Source: Chloroflexota bacterium (GTDB lineage: Bacteria > Chloroflexota > Anaerolineae > Anaerolineales > E44-bin32). Taken from it: a stretch of 64,000 bases of DNA. The DNA is taken from the NCBI GenBank assembly GCA_022561215.1, contig JADFRQ010000001.1:1-64000 (forward strand), given 5' to 3'. The translations under genes and the position numbers were made by a program. Below the pieces are notes generated by a model, which saw only the letters and a program-made list of their open reading frames with translations, did not search any database and had not been told where the DNA came from. This document shows positions 48,916 through 60,435 of this stretch, piece by piece (position 1 is the first letter of the stretch; every line of letters starts with the position of its first letter).

Positions 48916-50166
48916 TTAGCGATCGACATCCCCCAGGACCGGATCCAAGCTACTAATAATGGCTATAAGATCCGCAACCAAATGACCGCGCGAAATGAAG
49001 GGAAGAATTTGCATGCTGGCAAAACTGGGGGTGCGAAAATGGACGCGGTAGGGCTTTGGCCCTCCGTCCCCCACCAGGTAACAGCCGAGAATCCCTCTGG
49101 GCGACTCAACTTGAACAAACACATCTCCTTTTGGAGCCGGAAATCCTTCCGTCCAGAGTTTAAAGTGATGGATAACGGCTTCCATACTATGCCCAAGCTC
49201 GGAACGCGGCGGGGGAACGAACTTTCTGTTGTTGCTTCGAAAAGGTCCCTCGGGCAAACGCTCCAATCCTTGTTGAATGATCTTTAGTGATTGGTACATT
49301 TCCTCAATGCGCACGATATAGCGGTCATAGACATCACTGTTGCTACCCAAGGGAACGTCAAATTCGTACTGCTCGTATCCTGTGTAGGGTGTGGCCTTGC
49401 GCGCATCAAAGTCAATACCTGCGGCGCGCAAGGAGGGCCCGGTCACTCCCCAACTCAATGCCTTATCCTTTGGAATAACGCCAATTCCTTTCGTCCTATC
49501 GAGATAAAGTGGATTGTTGGTTAGTAGATCCTCATATTGTCGAATTCGATCGGGAAAACTACGCAAAAACTGCTTCATTGCGTCTTCGAATTCGGCCGGG
49601 ACATCGCGCCACACCCCTCCCGGGCGAAAATAGGAGGTCATCATTCGCTGTCCCGAACACATCTCCAGAATGTCTAAAATCACTTCTCGTTCGCGGAAGC
49701 AGTAAAGAAAGACTGACATCGCCGCGAGATCCAGGGCGTGTGTTGCTAAGAATACAAGATGCGATGCAATGCGCTGTAGCTCCGTTAGGATGACACGTAT
49801 GACTTGAGCTCTTGGGGGCACATCCAGTTCAACCAGCTTTTCAACCGCCAGACAATAAACCAGATTGTTTCCGAGGTTATTCAAGTAGTCCATGCGATCC
49901 GTCATGACAAGAGCTTTTTCATAAGATTTAGCTTCCATGTTTTTTTCAATTCCAGTATGCAGGAAGCCAATATCAGGAACGCAATTAATAATTTTCTCGC
50001 CATCCAGCTCGAGGAGAAGCCTGAGCACGCCATGTGTGCTGGGATGCTGGGGCCCTAAATTGAGCACCATCGTCTCGCCTTTAATAGCACGATCCGAGAC
50101 GAGATGCCTCAATTCATCGACAGAAAGTTCCATTTCAGGCTGCAGCATCACAATTTTTCTTTCCAA
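48916..50166 (-). CDS. nuoD: NADH-quinone oxidoreductase subunit D
   Basis: LNLGPQHPSTHGVLRLLLELDGE, GFLHTGIEKNMEAKSYEKALVMTDRMDYLN, DPVLGDVDR. Confidence 0.97.
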   Translation of the reverse strand: MERKIVMLQPEMELSVDELRHLVSDRAIKGETMVLNLGPQHPSTHGVLRLLLELDGEKIINCVPDIGFLHTGIEKNMEAKSYEKALVMTDRMDYLNNLGNNLVYCLAVEKLVELDVPPRAQVIRVILTELQRIASHLVFLATHALDLAAMSVFLYCFREREVILDILEMCSGQRMMTSYFRPGGVWRDVPAEFEDAMKQFLRSFPDRIRQYEDLLTNNPLYLDRTKGIGVIPKDKALSWGVTGPSLRAAGIDFDARKATPYTGYEQYEFDVPLGSNSDVYDRYIVRIEEMYQSLKIIQQGLERLPEGPFRSNNRKFVPPPRSELGHSMEAVIHHFKLWTEGFPAPKGDVFVQVESPRGILGCYLVGDGGPKPYRVHFRTPSFASMQILPFISRGHLVADLIAIISSLDPVLGDVDR

Positions 50167-50181
50167 TTTTGGGCTGAAGTA

Positions 50182-50718
50182 TTAATCACTGGCATAACGT
50201 TTGCGGCGGTCGATCTCATCAAAGTTGAAACTAAATTGAACTTCCTCATCCCCAAGTGGATAATCTTTGCGCAATGGGTGGCCTTCCCAATCATGCGGCA
50301 TGATTATCCTTCGTAGATCTGAATGGCCGTCGAATACAACACCAAACATGTCATAAACTTCACGCTCATGCCAATTTGCATTGGGATAAACATTTTCAAT
50401 GCTGGGCACATTTGGATCCTCATCCATAAGGCGTACTTCCAGGCCAAGTGATTGGTTTGTAGAGGTGCTGAAGAATTGGTACACCACCCGGAATCGCGGA
50501 TCATTCGGCCAATCATCGACCGCGGTGAGCGCTGCCAGCAGGTCGTATTTCAAATCATCTCGCAGCAATTGGCAAGCCTGCAAGACCATATCCCGATCGA
50601 GGATGACTCTTGTTTCACCGCGAAATTCCTCAATCACAACACGGTCTTTATTCAACTTATTCCGCAGAAAGTTTGCGTCTTTATCGCTACTCGTCATCGT
50701 AGACATGCCAACCTTCAT
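50182..50718 (-). CDS. nuoC: NADH-quinone oxidoreductase subunit C (start refined; ORF extends to 50736)
   Basis: YPNANWHEREVYDMFGVVFDGHSDLRRIIMPHDWEGHPLRKDYPLG. Confidence 0.96.
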   Translation of the reverse strand: MKVGMSTMTSSDKDANFLRNKLNKDRVVIEEFRGETRVILDRDMVLQACQLLRDDLKYDLLAALTAVDDWPNDPRFRVVYQFFSTSTNQSLGLEVRLMDEDPNVPSIENVYPNANWHEREVYDMFGVVFDGHSDLRRIIMPHDWEGHPLRKDYPLGDEEVQFSFNFDEIDRRKRYASD

Positions 50719-50720
50719 AA

Positions 50721-50752
50721 GACCAGCAGTATCCAAATGGATACTGCTGGTC
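50721..50752. other. perfect 14-bp stem hairpin between nuoB and nuoC
   Basis: GACCAGCAGTATCC-AAAT-GGATACTGCTGGTC. Confidence 0.75.
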
Positions 50753-50767
50753 CTTCCCTGATTTGGA

Positions 50768-51250
50768 TCAAGACCAAGTTTTGAACTTTTCCTTGGCTAC
50801 TTTCTCGTGGAGGGTTAAGATGCCGTGGATCAGGCCTTCAGGTCTCGGTGGACAGCCAGCAATATAAACATCAACCGGCATGATCTCATCCACTCCCTGT
50901 ACGATTGCATAATTGTTGAATATCCCTCCGCAAGAACAGCAATCCCCCATGGCCACAACCCATTTTGGATCGGGCATTTGATCGTACAATCTGCGCAGCA
51001 CTGGCGCCATTTTCCGAGAGACGCGGCCGGCAACAATCAATAGGTCACTCTGACGGGGGCTGGGCCGCATTAGCTCCATCCCAAATCTGCTCATATCGTA
51101 ATCGGATGCTTGGGAAGCCATCATTTCAATCGCGCAACAAGCCAAACCGGTTAAGAGAGGCCACATAGCTCTGGTGCGCCCCCAGTTGACAGCCCTTTCA
51201 AGGGTAGTGGTCAAAACGCCAAGATTACCGATTTTTTGTTCTAATCCCAC
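50768..51250 (-). CDS. nuoB: NADH-quinone oxidoreductase subunit B
   Basis: [10 protein letters not shown]...[60 protein letters not shown]. Confidence 0.98.
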   Translation of the reverse strand: MGLEQKIGNLGVLTTTLERAVNWGRTRAMWPLLTGLACCAIEMMASQASDYDMSRFGMELMRPSPRQSDLLIVAGRVSRKMAPVLRRLYDQMPDPKWVVAMGDCCSCGGIFNNYAIVQGVDEIMPVDVYIAGCPPRPEGLIHGILTLHEKVAKEKFKTWS

Positions 51251-51597
51251 TCAAGGGCTCCTTTCTTCCAGGCATAAACGAAACCGATCAATAAAATTGC
51301 CACAAAGAGACCCATTTCGATGAGGCCGAAAATTCCCAGATCTCTCAGGACAACTGCCCAGGGGAGAATGAAGATGATTTCAACATCGAAGAGGATAAAT
51401 AGGACGGCAATAAGGTAATAATGGATCGGAACTCGGCGCTGGCCTTTACCGTAGGGCCTCATTCCCGACTCATAGGGGGAGCCTTTCCGAGGATTAGGTC
51501 GTCGCGGACCAAAAATTTGTCCAAGCAATAGTATAGTAAATGACAGGCCCGTGGCCAAAATGATCAAAACTGCAATGGGCAAGAAATCTTCCGGCAT
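51241..51597 (-). CDS. nuoA: NADH-quinone oxidoreductase subunit A (start refined)
   Basis: [51 protein letters not shown]. Confidence 0.96.
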   Translation of the reverse strand: MPEDFLPIAVLIILATGLSFTILLLGQIFGPRRPNPRKGSPYESGMRPYGKGQRRVPIHYYLIAVLFILFDVEIIFILPWAVVLRDLGIFGLIEMGLFVAILLIGFVYAWKKGALEWD

Positions 51598-51872
51598 CCA
51601 TGTCTCCCGGCATTCGTACCTTCCGGCGAAATAACTTTGATAAATTGGTTTTCTACACTGGGGATTGGTGGAAATGATGAACAAGAAACACTCGAAAATA
51701 CCTGCTCAACGATACGTTCGGATCCTTGCTCTGGCAACATTGAGGATCATAAATTGAGCAATTTAGCCCCATATGTAATATTTTTCACTTTTGATTTAAA
51801 GAGAATTATACGTGATTTTCCCCTCATTTAAGAAGTAAAATTGAGGGTCTCTGAAGGCTGGGGGCCCGGGGG

Positions 51873-53462
51873 CTAGGATAAGTAATCGCGCAGGTGTCTG
51901 CTGCGGGTTGGATGGCGAAGTTTGCGCAGGGCTTTCGCTTCGATTTGACGAATTCGTTCACGCGTTACATTAAAATATCGGCCAACTTCTTCCAGCGTAT
52001 AGTCCTTCCCATTGAGCAAGCCAAAGCGCATTTCAAGGACCTGGCGCTCGCGCTCGGTAAGTACAGCGAGTGCATTCTGGACCTGATCCTTAAGCAATAC
52101 ACGAGCGGCGGCATCGGCAGGCTCGGGCATCGACTCATCTTCAATAAAATCGGCCAGGCTGCTGGAATCTTCTGGCCCTACTGGTGACTCGAGTGAGATC
52201 GGTTCCTGAGCAATGCGAATAATCCTGGTCACTCTTCCCGCGGCGCGTTGCCATCTGCGCTCAAGTGCAGGATCAAGGGGTAAATCATCCCATTTGGCAA
52301 TCTGGATGGCAGCAATGTCTTCAGGCTCCAATAACTCCATCTCAATGGCAAGCTCTTCGTAGGTTGCTTCACGTCCGAGTTCCTGGATCAATTTTCGCTG
52401 AGCCCGGCCCAGACGGTTGATGGTCTCCACCATATGCACGGGGATACGAATCGTGCGCGCCTGGTCGGCGATTGCTCGGCTGATTGCCTGCCTTATCCAC
52501 CATGTCGCATAGGTACTGAATTTATAGCCTTTGGCCGGGTCGAATTTTTCTACTCCGCGAAGCAAGCCGATATTTCCCTCTTGTATGAGATCGAGAAAAG
52601 CAATTCCACCTCTGCCCATATAACGTTTGGCTACACTTACAACCAGGCGCAAGTTCGCCCGGATTAGTGCATTCTGAGCTTCTTCAGCCAGCAGTGCAAT
52701 CTTCTGGAATTCGATCCTTAATTCGGAGGTATCCGGGATCCAACGATGGTATGTACGATTAATGGGCAATCCTTTGCCATCTGCCAACCGGTTCGATAAA
52801 CGAAGCGCGACGCTTTCGGGCATGAGATATAGGGATGCGAAGGTGATAAGTGCTTTTCTGGCAACCTCTTCCCAAGCCTTATCATTTCCCCAGAGGCCAT
52901 TGTTGAGCCAAGCCCGCAAATAGGATGGGCTATCATCTTGCCATCTCAGATGAAGCTCGCGCGCTTCTTCGAGAATTAAGTGTAAATCTGGTTTGGGTAA
53001 CTTTAATTTTTTCGCTTCGTCGCGCACATATTTCCAGCTTTTACGAAGATCATCATACAGAGCGCGTTGGATGGCAGTCTCAATCGAAATACCAGCTTGG
53101 CTCTTGGCAGGATTTGCTTTTAATCTCTCCAGTATCTTGCGAGCTTCCATGCGCACGGCGAGCCACATTTCCTGATCCGCTTGCAACAATTTGACCTGAC
53201 CAATTTCCTTAAGATAGAGACGAACAGGATCATCGCTCGGTTCCAGCTCGATCGGAAATTCTTCGATCTCCGCGATATCCTCCTCTACGGAAAGGTTATT
53301 AGGGTCGCTGCCAAATTGATCACTTGTAGGATCAATCGACTTAGGCTCAGAATTCTTCGCGCCATCATCAATTTTCTTGAGTGCCTCCGAATCGAAGATT
53401 TCCTCGATCGATTCAAGATGACCCTCTTTCTTTGGTAAATGATTATTTGAATCTTTTGTCAT
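51873..53462 (-). CDS. rpoD: primary RNA polymerase sigma factor
   Basis: [129 protein letters not shown]. Confidence 0.97.
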   Translation of the reverse strand: MTKDSNNHLPKKEGHLESIEEIFDSEALKKIDDGAKNSEPKSIDPTSDQFGSDPNNLSVEEDIAEIEEFPIELEPSDDPVRLYLKEIGQVKLLQADQEMWLAVRMEARKILERLKANPAKSQAGISIETAIQRALYDDLRKSWKYVRDEAKKLKLPKPDLHLILEEARELHLRWQDDSPSYLRAWLNNGLWGNDKAWEEVARKALITFASLYLMPESVALRLSNRLADGKGLPINRTYHRWIPDTSELRIEFQKIALLAEEAQNALIRANLRLVVSVAKRYMGRGGIAFLDLIQEGNIGLLRGVEKFDPAKGYKFSTYATWWIRQAISRAIADQARTIRIPVHMVETINRLGRAQRKLIQELGREATYEELAIEMELLEPEDIAAIQIAKWDDLPLDPALERRWQRAAGRVTRIIRIAQEPISLESPVGPEDSSSLADFIEDESMPEPADAAARVLLKDQVQNALAVLTERERQVLEMRFGLLNGKDYTLEEVGRYFNVTRERIRQIEAKALRKLRHPTRSRHLRDYLS

Positions 53463-53467
53463 TTATG

Positions 53468-55417
53468 TTACCGAAATTGTGCCGAGAGAGCGTTTGGTAA
53501 GGAGCCTTGCCGATGAGCAAGCGCTTGCTCCAATTTAGCCTTTTGGACAGCGTGCTGTTGAATTTGGGTCTTATATCCTTCAAGATCAACTTCAGATCTA
53601 CTATCCATAGGTCCATCGCCTTCCTCAGCCGAGCGCAGTATGAATTGCAGTTTGCTTAGGTCTTCTTCCAGACTTCGTTTCCTGAGCTGAAGAAAGCGAG
53701 CCGTAATTTCGTCCGCTACCTTGGGCTGCTCGAGCTCTAGTCCGACAAATTCAGCTAACTGGTTAAGATCCGCGCTCATGGTCTCCGCCGCGTCCAAGAG
53801 CGCGCTATCCAGTGTTTTCGTCCAATACTCTTTGGGTTCTTCTTTATCTTGGGCCAGCGACTTCTGAAGCGTCGCAAAGATGATTTGATGCTCCGTACCG
53901 CTGAAATCTCTGGCGCCAAGTCTCTCCATTTGCAAGGCTTGAAACTGCCGATCGATGCGGTACAAGAGTTCCGGATTCTGCATAAGCAACGCCAAACAAA
54001 AACGCTGCAGGGGTTTCTGCGAGTGTAGGTTTATATTTTCTATGGGTCGTGTTTGTTCTGCAGGCGAATCACGTTTCCAACTCTTGGGTCTCCAATTCAT
54101 TAGCGCGCGTTCGTCCACGCGCAGACGCCGAGCCAGCTGCTGGCGGTAGGCCTCACGTTCCACAGAATTACCAACATCTCCAATTAATGGCAATATTTGG
54201 GAGGCGATTTCTGCTTTTACTTTCGCATCATCGAGATCCCGATTCTCTGCCATGACGTCAAACACATAATTCACGATCGGTTTGGCTGCACCAATTAGCG
54301 TTTTCCAGTGCTCTGGATCAAGGCCAACAACTTCATCTGGATCCTTTCCGGATGGAAGCGAAACAATACGAATATCGGCATCAAGTCGACCCTCATGCCG
54401 CAGCAATCCGCGCGCATTAAAAACAGGATCTGGCTGGCGATCAAGAGCATCCCGGGCTACATTTAGCCCACGCATAGTCGCGCGATCTCCAGCAACATCG
54501 CCGTCAAGGGCCATGACAATGTTCCGAGAATACTTCTTCAGCATTCTCAGTTGATGTTCTGTCAGCGCAGTTCCCATCGGAGATATGGCATTCCTGAAAC
54601 CGGCCTGATGCAAGGCGATGACATCCATATAGCCCTCAACAATTACCGACTGGTTCGAGCTTCGGATGGTTTTACGCGCTTTATCCAACCCGTATAACAA
54701 ACGTCCTTTATCAAAAATAATACTTTGCGGGGAATTCAGAAACTTTGGTTCATCTTGCTTATCGACTACTCGCGCCCCAAAACCACACATGCGTCCCCGT
54801 GAGTCGCGAATGGGAATGATGATGCGATGGCGAAATCGATCGAAGGTTCCCCCGTCCTCGCGCGATGAAACAATTCCTGCGTCTAGCATATTTTTCTCGG
54901 AGAACCCACGCTCAATCAGATAACTTCGTGTACCTTCCCAAGCAGACTTTGCATAGCCAATTTCGAAGGCTTCCAACGTCTCATCTGCAATATCGCGCTG
55001 ATGCAGATAGTCTAAAACACTTTTACCTTGCTGCGAGCTGAGTAGATTATGCCGAAAGTAGGTTACCGCAGCCTCGAGCAAGTCACGCAAATGCGCATTT
55101 ATCTCCTCGTTTTCTTTTTGGGCTGCGGATAAGGGTTTAAGCTCAACTCCTGTTCGCTCGGCTAGATAGCTTAATGTTTCCGGAAAATCCCAGCCTTCTT
55201 TTTTCATCAAGAATCCGAAAACATCCCCGCCTTCATTGCAGGCCCCAAAACACCTCCATGTGTTTGTTTCTGGAAATACCACGAATGCCGGAGTGCGCGT
55301 ATTCGCATGAAAAGGGCAGAAACCTGTGTAATTCTTGCCAGATTTCTTTAATTTTACCGATTCAGAAATGATTTCACTAATATCGATACGATCTTTGATA
55401 TCGTCAACTGCACTCAT
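53468..55417 (-). CDS. dnaG: DNA primase (start refined)
   Basis: FCPFHANTRTPAFVVFPETNTWRCFGACNEGGDVFGF zinc finger; YGLDKARKTIRSSNQSVIVEGYMDVIALHQAGFRNAISPMGTALTEHQ Toprim. Confidence 0.96.
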   Translation of the reverse strand: MSAVDDIKDRIDISEIISESVKLKKSGKNYTGFCPFHANTRTPAFVVFPETNTWRCFGACNEGGDVFGFLMKKEGWDFPETLSYLAERTGVELKPLSAAQKENEEINAHLRDLLEAAVTYFRHNLLSSQQGKSVLDYLHQRDIADETLEAFEIGYAKSAWEGTRSYLIERGFSEKNMLDAGIVSSREDGGTFDRFRHRIIIPIRDSRGRMCGFGARVVDKQDEPKFLNSPQSIIFDKGRLLYGLDKARKTIRSSNQSVIVEGYMDVIALHQAGFRNAISPMGTALTEHQLRMLKKYSRNIVMALDGDVAGDRATMRGLNVARDALDRQPDPVFNARGLLRHEGRLDADIRIVSLPSGKDPDEVVGLDPEHWKTLIGAAKPIVNYVFDVMAENRDLDDAKVKAEIASQILPLIGDVGNSVEREAYRQQLARRLRVDERALMNWRPKSWKRDSPAEQTRPIENINLHSQKPLQRFCLALLMQNPELLYRIDRQFQALQMERLGARDFSGTEHQIIFATLQKSLAQDKEEPKEYWTKTLDSALLDAAETMSADLNQLAEFVGLELEQPKVADEITARFLQLRKRSLEEDLSKLQFILRSAEEGDGPMDSRSEVDLEGYKTQIQQHAVQKAKLEQALAHRQGSLPNALSAQFR

Positions 55418-55670
55418 CAAAAATGCCATCCCCAAACAGGAGTTACCAAAACCGTGACCTTCGCAATCGCCCCCCGAATAAGATCGTTCAAACACATCAA
55501 TATAGCGTGGATCAAATCATTAACATAATTAAATTACGAATCGAAAACATGACTCGCGCCGGTAGATTGAACTGGCTCCCACTTCCACAGATGGGCTGGC
55601 AATTATATCCGCCCCATGGGACGCGCGCCAATTGGAAAAGAGAAAATGGATGGACAGCTGATGCGAAGAG

Positions 55671-58667
55671 CTAAAATCCTTCCAACAACGAAAAGTCGGC
55701 CACTGTATGCGTAAGCTCAACGATGCGCTGCAAAATCGCCAAACGATTTAATCGAAGATCTTCCTCCTCCGCCATCACAAGAACCTCATTAAAAAATTCT
55801 GTGATAGCAGGGACCATGGGCTCGAATATGTCGATAAAACGAACTACCGACCCATCGATGCGCTTCTTATTGCGCCCTTTTTCAAGCACTTCGAGGAGCC
55901 GAATTTCAGCCGCCTCCTTCAGAATTTCTTCATTAACAACGTGCTGCTTCAATTCTCCCCGGGTAATCCTCGCACAACGCGCGTACGCCTGCAAAATTGC
56001 ATCCCAGTTATCCTTGGCCACCACCTTAGTAAGCTCATCAACAGCCCGCGATGCTTGGGCAGGATTATGGTTTTGTTCAGCCAAGACGGCGGCAACAATG
56101 TCGTGCCGTTTTCCTTCGGCAAGAAGCAATGCTTGTTGGCGGGAGGTGATAAAAACCATACAATCCTCCACCGTGTGGTCATCCAAAGCGATGGGCAAAT
56201 ATTCTGCGGCCTTCGTTAGCCCCATTCGAATGTCAAAACTCAAATCATGGGAGATAAGCAGGTGGACCAATCCAATTGCCGTGCGGCGTAGGGCGAAGGG
56301 ATCCCGCGCACCCGATGGTCGTAGCCCCGCGGCGAAAAGGCCAATTAATGAGTCGAAACGATCAGCCATTCCAACGATTAATCCAGGATGGCTTGGTGGA
56401 ATTTGATCCCCGGAAAATCGCGGCAAATAATGTTCGTAAATGGCATTTGCTACAGCTTCCTTTTCCCCTGATGCAAGCGCGTACACGCGGCCCATCTCCC
56501 CTTGGAGCGAAGTTATTTCAATCACCATTTGAGTTGCCAGATCGGCTTTGCTCAAATGCGCCGCGCGCTCGGCTGTTTGTAGAATATCTTTGTCAAAATC
56601 GACCATTCTAACAAGGTCTGGGACGAGCTTCTCAATGCGCTCAACTTTATCGAGAACGGATCCTAGCTGCTCCTGAAAAGTAAGTGTGTCAAGCTTGGCA
56701 CGATAGAATTCGAGTGGATTTTCCGAATCCCTTGAAAAAAAGTAGGCTGCATCCGCGAAACGCGCCCGAATTACTTGTTCATTCCCTTCCCTGACGCCAT
56801 CAATATTTTTCTCATCACCATTCCTGACAGCGACAAAATAAGGTAAAAGTTTTCCCTCTTTCTCCAGGGGAAAATAGCGCTGGTGATGTTTCATAACCGT
56901 GATTAAAACCTGCCTTGGAAGGTCCAGGTCTTTGTCAGCAAAATGACCTAACAATGCTGTCGGTCGTTCGACCAAATTTGCAACCTCATTCTCTAATGCC
57001 TCATCCTCAGGAATTGTGGCATGCACTTCTCCAGCGAGCTTTTTAATCTGATCTGAGATATTCTGCTTGCGCTCGGCTGGGTCGAGAATTATGCCCGCAT
57101 TTTTCATCTGGCGTAGATACATCTGAACGTCTTCAATCTCGATCCATTGCGGGTCATGGAAGCGCAGAAGTTTCGTGAATCTACGTGCCTTCAGCCCGGC
57201 AATCGAAAACGGAATGGAACGATTGCCATGCAGCCCCAGAAGCCAGCGGATGGGCCGTGAAAAGGCAACGCCACTATCATTCCAGCGCATCGTTTTTGCA
57301 AAACGCAATTTCAAGAATAACGATGGAATTTCTTGCTGAAGCACTTCTTCCGCCGGAATTCCTTGCTCGCGCACCTGAGCCACAACATAACTCCCGCCAT
57401 CAATCTCTTGAATTTGAAGCGCTTCTACCTCCATATGGTTGCTCCTGGCAAAACCCACTGCCGCGGGCGTTGGCTGGCCCTGATCATCGAAAGCCCTCGC
57501 CGCCGGCGGCCCCTTCAATATGGTTATTTGCTCTGATTGCATGGGTGCTAAATCTTGCACCAATATCACCAAACGACGAGGTGTACCCATAATCTGAATG
57601 GGTCCATGCTCCAGTCGAAATTTTGACAGCATCGGCGCGACCGTGTCTTCAAGTTGTGCGATCGCCGCGCTCAAATCGCTCGAAGGAAGCTCTTCTGTTC
57701 CGACTTCTATGAGCAATGTATTGGCTTTGTCAGTAGGTAGATTTTTTTCTACGGGCGGATTGGGAAAGGAAACCGAATAAGTTGGGTGATTTGCCTTCCA
57801 GGGATAACCTGCTTCCTTACGTTGGTTGAGATATACATCTGCAATGTCACGCGCAAGATCGCGCATGCGTGCGAAAAGCGCCGCCCGTTCTGCAACCCCA
57901 ATGGCGCCTCGGGCATCAAGAATATTGAACGTATGCGAACATTTCAGGACATAATCGTGGGCGGGATTCACGAGACCATACCCGATGGATGATCTCGCCT
58001 CCGCTTCAAACTCATCGTATAGCTGCCTTAAACGTTCAACATTGGCAGTCTCGAAATTGTAGCGATTGAATTGCACTTCACTATCCAGTGCAATTTCCCC
58101 ATAGGTGTGATTCTCATTCCAATGTATATCGAGAAAACTATCCACACCCTGCAAGATCATCACGATGCGTTCCATTCCGTACGTGATTTCAACCGAAACG
58201 GGATCCAGAACTTGCCCTCCCGACTGTTGAAAGTAAGTAAACTGGGTAATCTCCTGCCCATCCAACCAAACTTCCCAACCGAGTCCCCATGCCCCCAACG
58301 CCGGGGCTTCCCAGTTATCCTCGACAAATCGAATGTCATGCAGTTCGGGGTCGATTCCTAATTCCAGAAGTGAGCGCAAGAACAGCTCCTGAGGATCCCC
58401 AGGATCGGGTTTCAGGATCACTTGAAATTGATAATAATGCTGCCAACGGCTGGGGTTTTCACCATAGCGGCCATCTGATGGTCGAATTGTGGGTTCGACG
58501 TAGGCTACCCACCAAGGCTCCGGACCCAGCACGCGCAAAAAGGTCGCCGGATTCATGGTTCCGGCGCCGACTTCAGTGTGGTAAGGCTGCCAAATGATGC
58601 AGCCTTGATCTGCCCAGAATTGCTGCAATTTGAGAATCGCGGACTGGAAAGTTAACATTGAAAGCAT
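55671..58667 (-). CDS. glyQS: glycyl-tRNA synthetase, fused alpha-beta subunits (start refined)
   Basis: Alpha: [46 protein letters not shown]; beta begins [15 protein letters not shown]; one continuous ORF of about 1000 aa. Confidence 0.96.
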   Translation of the reverse strand: MLSMLTFQSAILKLQQFWADQGCIIWQPYHTEVGAGTMNPATFLRVLGPEPWWVAYVEPTIRPSDGRYGENPSRWQHYYQFQVILKPDPGDPQELFLRSLLELGIDPELHDIRFVEDNWEAPALGAWGLGWEVWLDGQEITQFTYFQQSGGQVLDPVSVEITYGMERIVMILQGVDSFLDIHWNENHTYGEIALDSEVQFNRYNFETANVERLRQLYDEFEAEARSSIGYGLVNPAHDYVLKCSHTFNILDARGAIGVAERAALFARMRDLARDIADVYLNQRKEAGYPWKANHPTYSVSFPNPPVEKNLPTDKANTLLIEVGTEELPSSDLSAAIAQLEDTVAPMLSKFRLEHGPIQIMGTPRRLVILVQDLAPMQSEQITILKGPPAARAFDDQGQPTPAAVGFARSNHMEVEALQIQEIDGGSYVVAQVREQGIPAEEVLQQEIPSLFLKLRFAKTMRWNDSGVAFSRPIRWLLGLHGNRSIPFSIAGLKARRFTKLLRFHDPQWIEIEDVQMYLRQMKNAGIILDPAERKQNISDQIKKLAGEVHATIPEDEALENEVANLVERPTALLGHFADKDLDLPRQVLITVMKHHQRYFPLEKEGKLLPYFVAVRNGDEKNIDGVREGNEQVIRARFADAAYFFSRDSENPLEFYRAKLDTLTFQEQLGSVLDKVERIEKLVPDLVRMVDFDKDILQTAERAAHLSKADLATQMVIEITSLQGEMGRVYALASGEKEAVANAIYEHYLPRFSGDQIPPSHPGLIVGMADRFDSLIGLFAAGLRPSGARDPFALRRTAIGLVHLLISHDLSFDIRMGLTKAAEYLPIALDDHTVEDCMVFITSRQQALLLAEGKRHDIVAAVLAEQNHNPAQASRAVDELTKVVAKDNWDAILQAYARCARITRGELKQHVVNEEILKEAAEIRLLEVLEKGRNKKRIDGSVVRFIDIFEPMVPAITEFFNEVLVMAEEEDLRLNRLAILQRIVELTHTVADFSLLEGF

Positions 58668-58756
58668 TCTCTGTTTTTCGGTTTGCGTTTGATCGTGTCG
58701 CCATGGAAAAGCCCCAGTGATCAACTACCAGGCAATCATCCTATGATTATCCAATT

Positions 58757-59539
58757 TTAGACACGCCATTTTTCGAGACGTTGGACACGCCGTAGAAATA
58801 CGGGGCTATTTAATCGTCCTTCAAGAATGTGACTAAGATAACTTTCCATAAGCCTGCCGACTTCATCTGCAATCTTGCTTTCGATACGCGGTTGCGCTGC
58901 CGTTTCATAACGATTGCGTTGATAAAAACGCAAAACCTTCAAAGCTAATAAGCTGAGGGAAACTGAATCTATCTGGCTTTGCCTTCCCCGAGGACAAACC
59001 ACTCCGCCCAATTGAAAAGAAAAATATTGATCGAGCGCTTCGATTTTTTCCGCGCAATGAACACATTCAAAAAATTCGGGACGGTAGCCTGCAAATTCCA
59101 ATAGCCGCAATTCAAAAAAGAGGGTCACTGCCCAAGGCTTTTCTTCGGCAGAAGACAATCGATCGAGAGAGGAAAGCAGCAAATTGTATAGTTCTTGATT
59201 ATCCTCACGTTCCTCGACGGAGAAGCGATCCAAAAGCTCTACGATATAGGAGGCATGCCCAAGGGTAATTAAGTCAGAGAGTATGTTGGGATACGTTTCA
59301 ATTGATTCAGCCTGGGTGATGATATCCAAGTTCCGCCCGCGGGCGATCAACAATTTAACCCGTGTAAATGGCTCGAGATGGCCGGATTTACGCGAGCGAG
59401 GTTTGCGTACACCTTTGGCGACAAGCCTTAATTTTCCCAAATTTTTTGTATAAATTGTGGTCAGCCGATCCGCCTCACCAAAATCCCGTCGCCTCAGGAC
59501 CACACCCTCCGCCCGATAAACCCTCTCCAGATTGGACAT
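58757..59539 (-). CDS. recO: DNA repair protein RecO
   Basis: RAEGVVLRRRDFGEADRLTTIYTKNLGKLRLVAKGVRKPRSRKSGHLEPFTRVKLLIARGRNLDIITQAE. Confidence 0.94.
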   Translation of the reverse strand: MSNLERVYRAEGVVLRRRDFGEADRLTTIYTKNLGKLRLVAKGVRKPRSRKSGHLEPFTRVKLLIARGRNLDIITQAESIETYPNILSDLITLGHASYIVELLDRFSVEEREDNQELYNLLLSSLDRLSSAEEKPWAVTLFFELRLLEFAGYRPEFFECVHCAEKIEALDQYFSFQLGGVVCPRGRQSQIDSVSLSLLALKVLRFYQRNRYETAAQPRIESKIADEVGRLMESYLSHILEGRLNSPVFLRRVQRLEKWRV

Positions 59540-59737
59540 AGGTGCGATTATACCAGCGGCCCTTTGTCATCGGTGATCAGGGGAAGGTAAAAAGTGGAAC
59601 GCTCGGCTTGGGTTGGCGAGGGTGGCTCGGATGCTCAATAGGCCATTGCTGTACATTTCCGCACATGTTTATGGGCTGCGTAAGTTGGAGCGCGTTGCCG
59701 GTTGCCCTTAGGATTGAATGCGCCTTAAATAGAGCGC

Positions 59738-59855
59738 CATTCTGGAGTCCGAACATTTGCACTTTGTGTGCAGGCTCAGCCGGCAGGGCTTCTATCCGAA
59801 TAAGTCGGGAGCTGCACTCCCGCGCAAAAGCAAAGCTCTTGCACCCTCCAGAGTG
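59738..59855. repeat. decayed inverted repeat, CATTCTGGAG...CTCCAGAGTG
   Basis: 59738-59747 pairs with 59846-59855 (9/10); similar to 36719 element. Confidence 0.35.
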
Positions 59856-60003
59856 ATCAATTGTAGCCATGACGGTGTACTCTTGATGCACGAATCCCGG
59901 CATAGGCGCCCAGAAGAAGCGCATGCCCAAACAAATCGGCAGTCGCCGTTATGTATGGTTTTTGTAGAGGGAAGATTACCAAATCGCTCTGTTGAGACGG
60001 TTC

Positions 60004-60435
60004 CTACCCATGCGTATCTGATTCTAATTCCTTGCCAAGATCTTCCGGACCAAAGGAATGCGGCAGCAAATCAGCCAGGGTTGTTTCATGCAGGATCTCC
60101 CCGGAATCGTTGGCGACAATAATAATCGCCTCCTGGGAAAATTCCGACAAAACCTGGCGGCACGCTCCGCATGGATAACCTGCCTTCTGTGTGACGACAG
60201 CCAGCGCTTGCATACTGCGCTCTCCATCAGACACGGCCTTAAATATCGCCGCGCGCTCGGCACACATCGTCGTCGGGTAAGCAGCGTTTTCGACATTGGC
60301 GCCATCGTAGATTTCGCCGTTGTCGGCGAGCACAGCCGCGCCGACCGCAAAGTTGGAATACGGCGCGTAGGCATTTAATCTCACTTTAATTGCTTGGGCG
60401 ACCAGTATTTTCTTCTGCTCTTGACTAAGATTCAT
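60004..60435 (-). CDS. cdd: cytidine deaminase (start refined)
   Basis: AYAPYSNFAVGAAVLADNGEIYDGANVENAAYPTTMCAERAAIFKAVSDG...GYPCGACRQVLSEF. Confidence 0.97.
   Translation of the reverse strand: MNLSQEQKKILVAQAIKVRLNAYAPYSNFAVGAAVLADNGEIYDGANVENAAYPTTMCAERAAIFKAVSDGERSMQALAVVTQKAGYPCGACRQVLSEFSQEAIIIVANDSGEILHETTLADLLPHSFGPEDLGKELESDTHG

Noticed and set aside
55723-56406. 227-aa plus-strand ORF antisense to glyQS
   Set aside because: Antisense to a confidently identified gene with Ser/Arg-rich shadow composition.
59542-59930. Two opposite-strand ORFs (104 and 117 aa) in the recO-cdd gap
   Set aside because: Mutually overlapping, cover a palindromic repeat, no domain signal.
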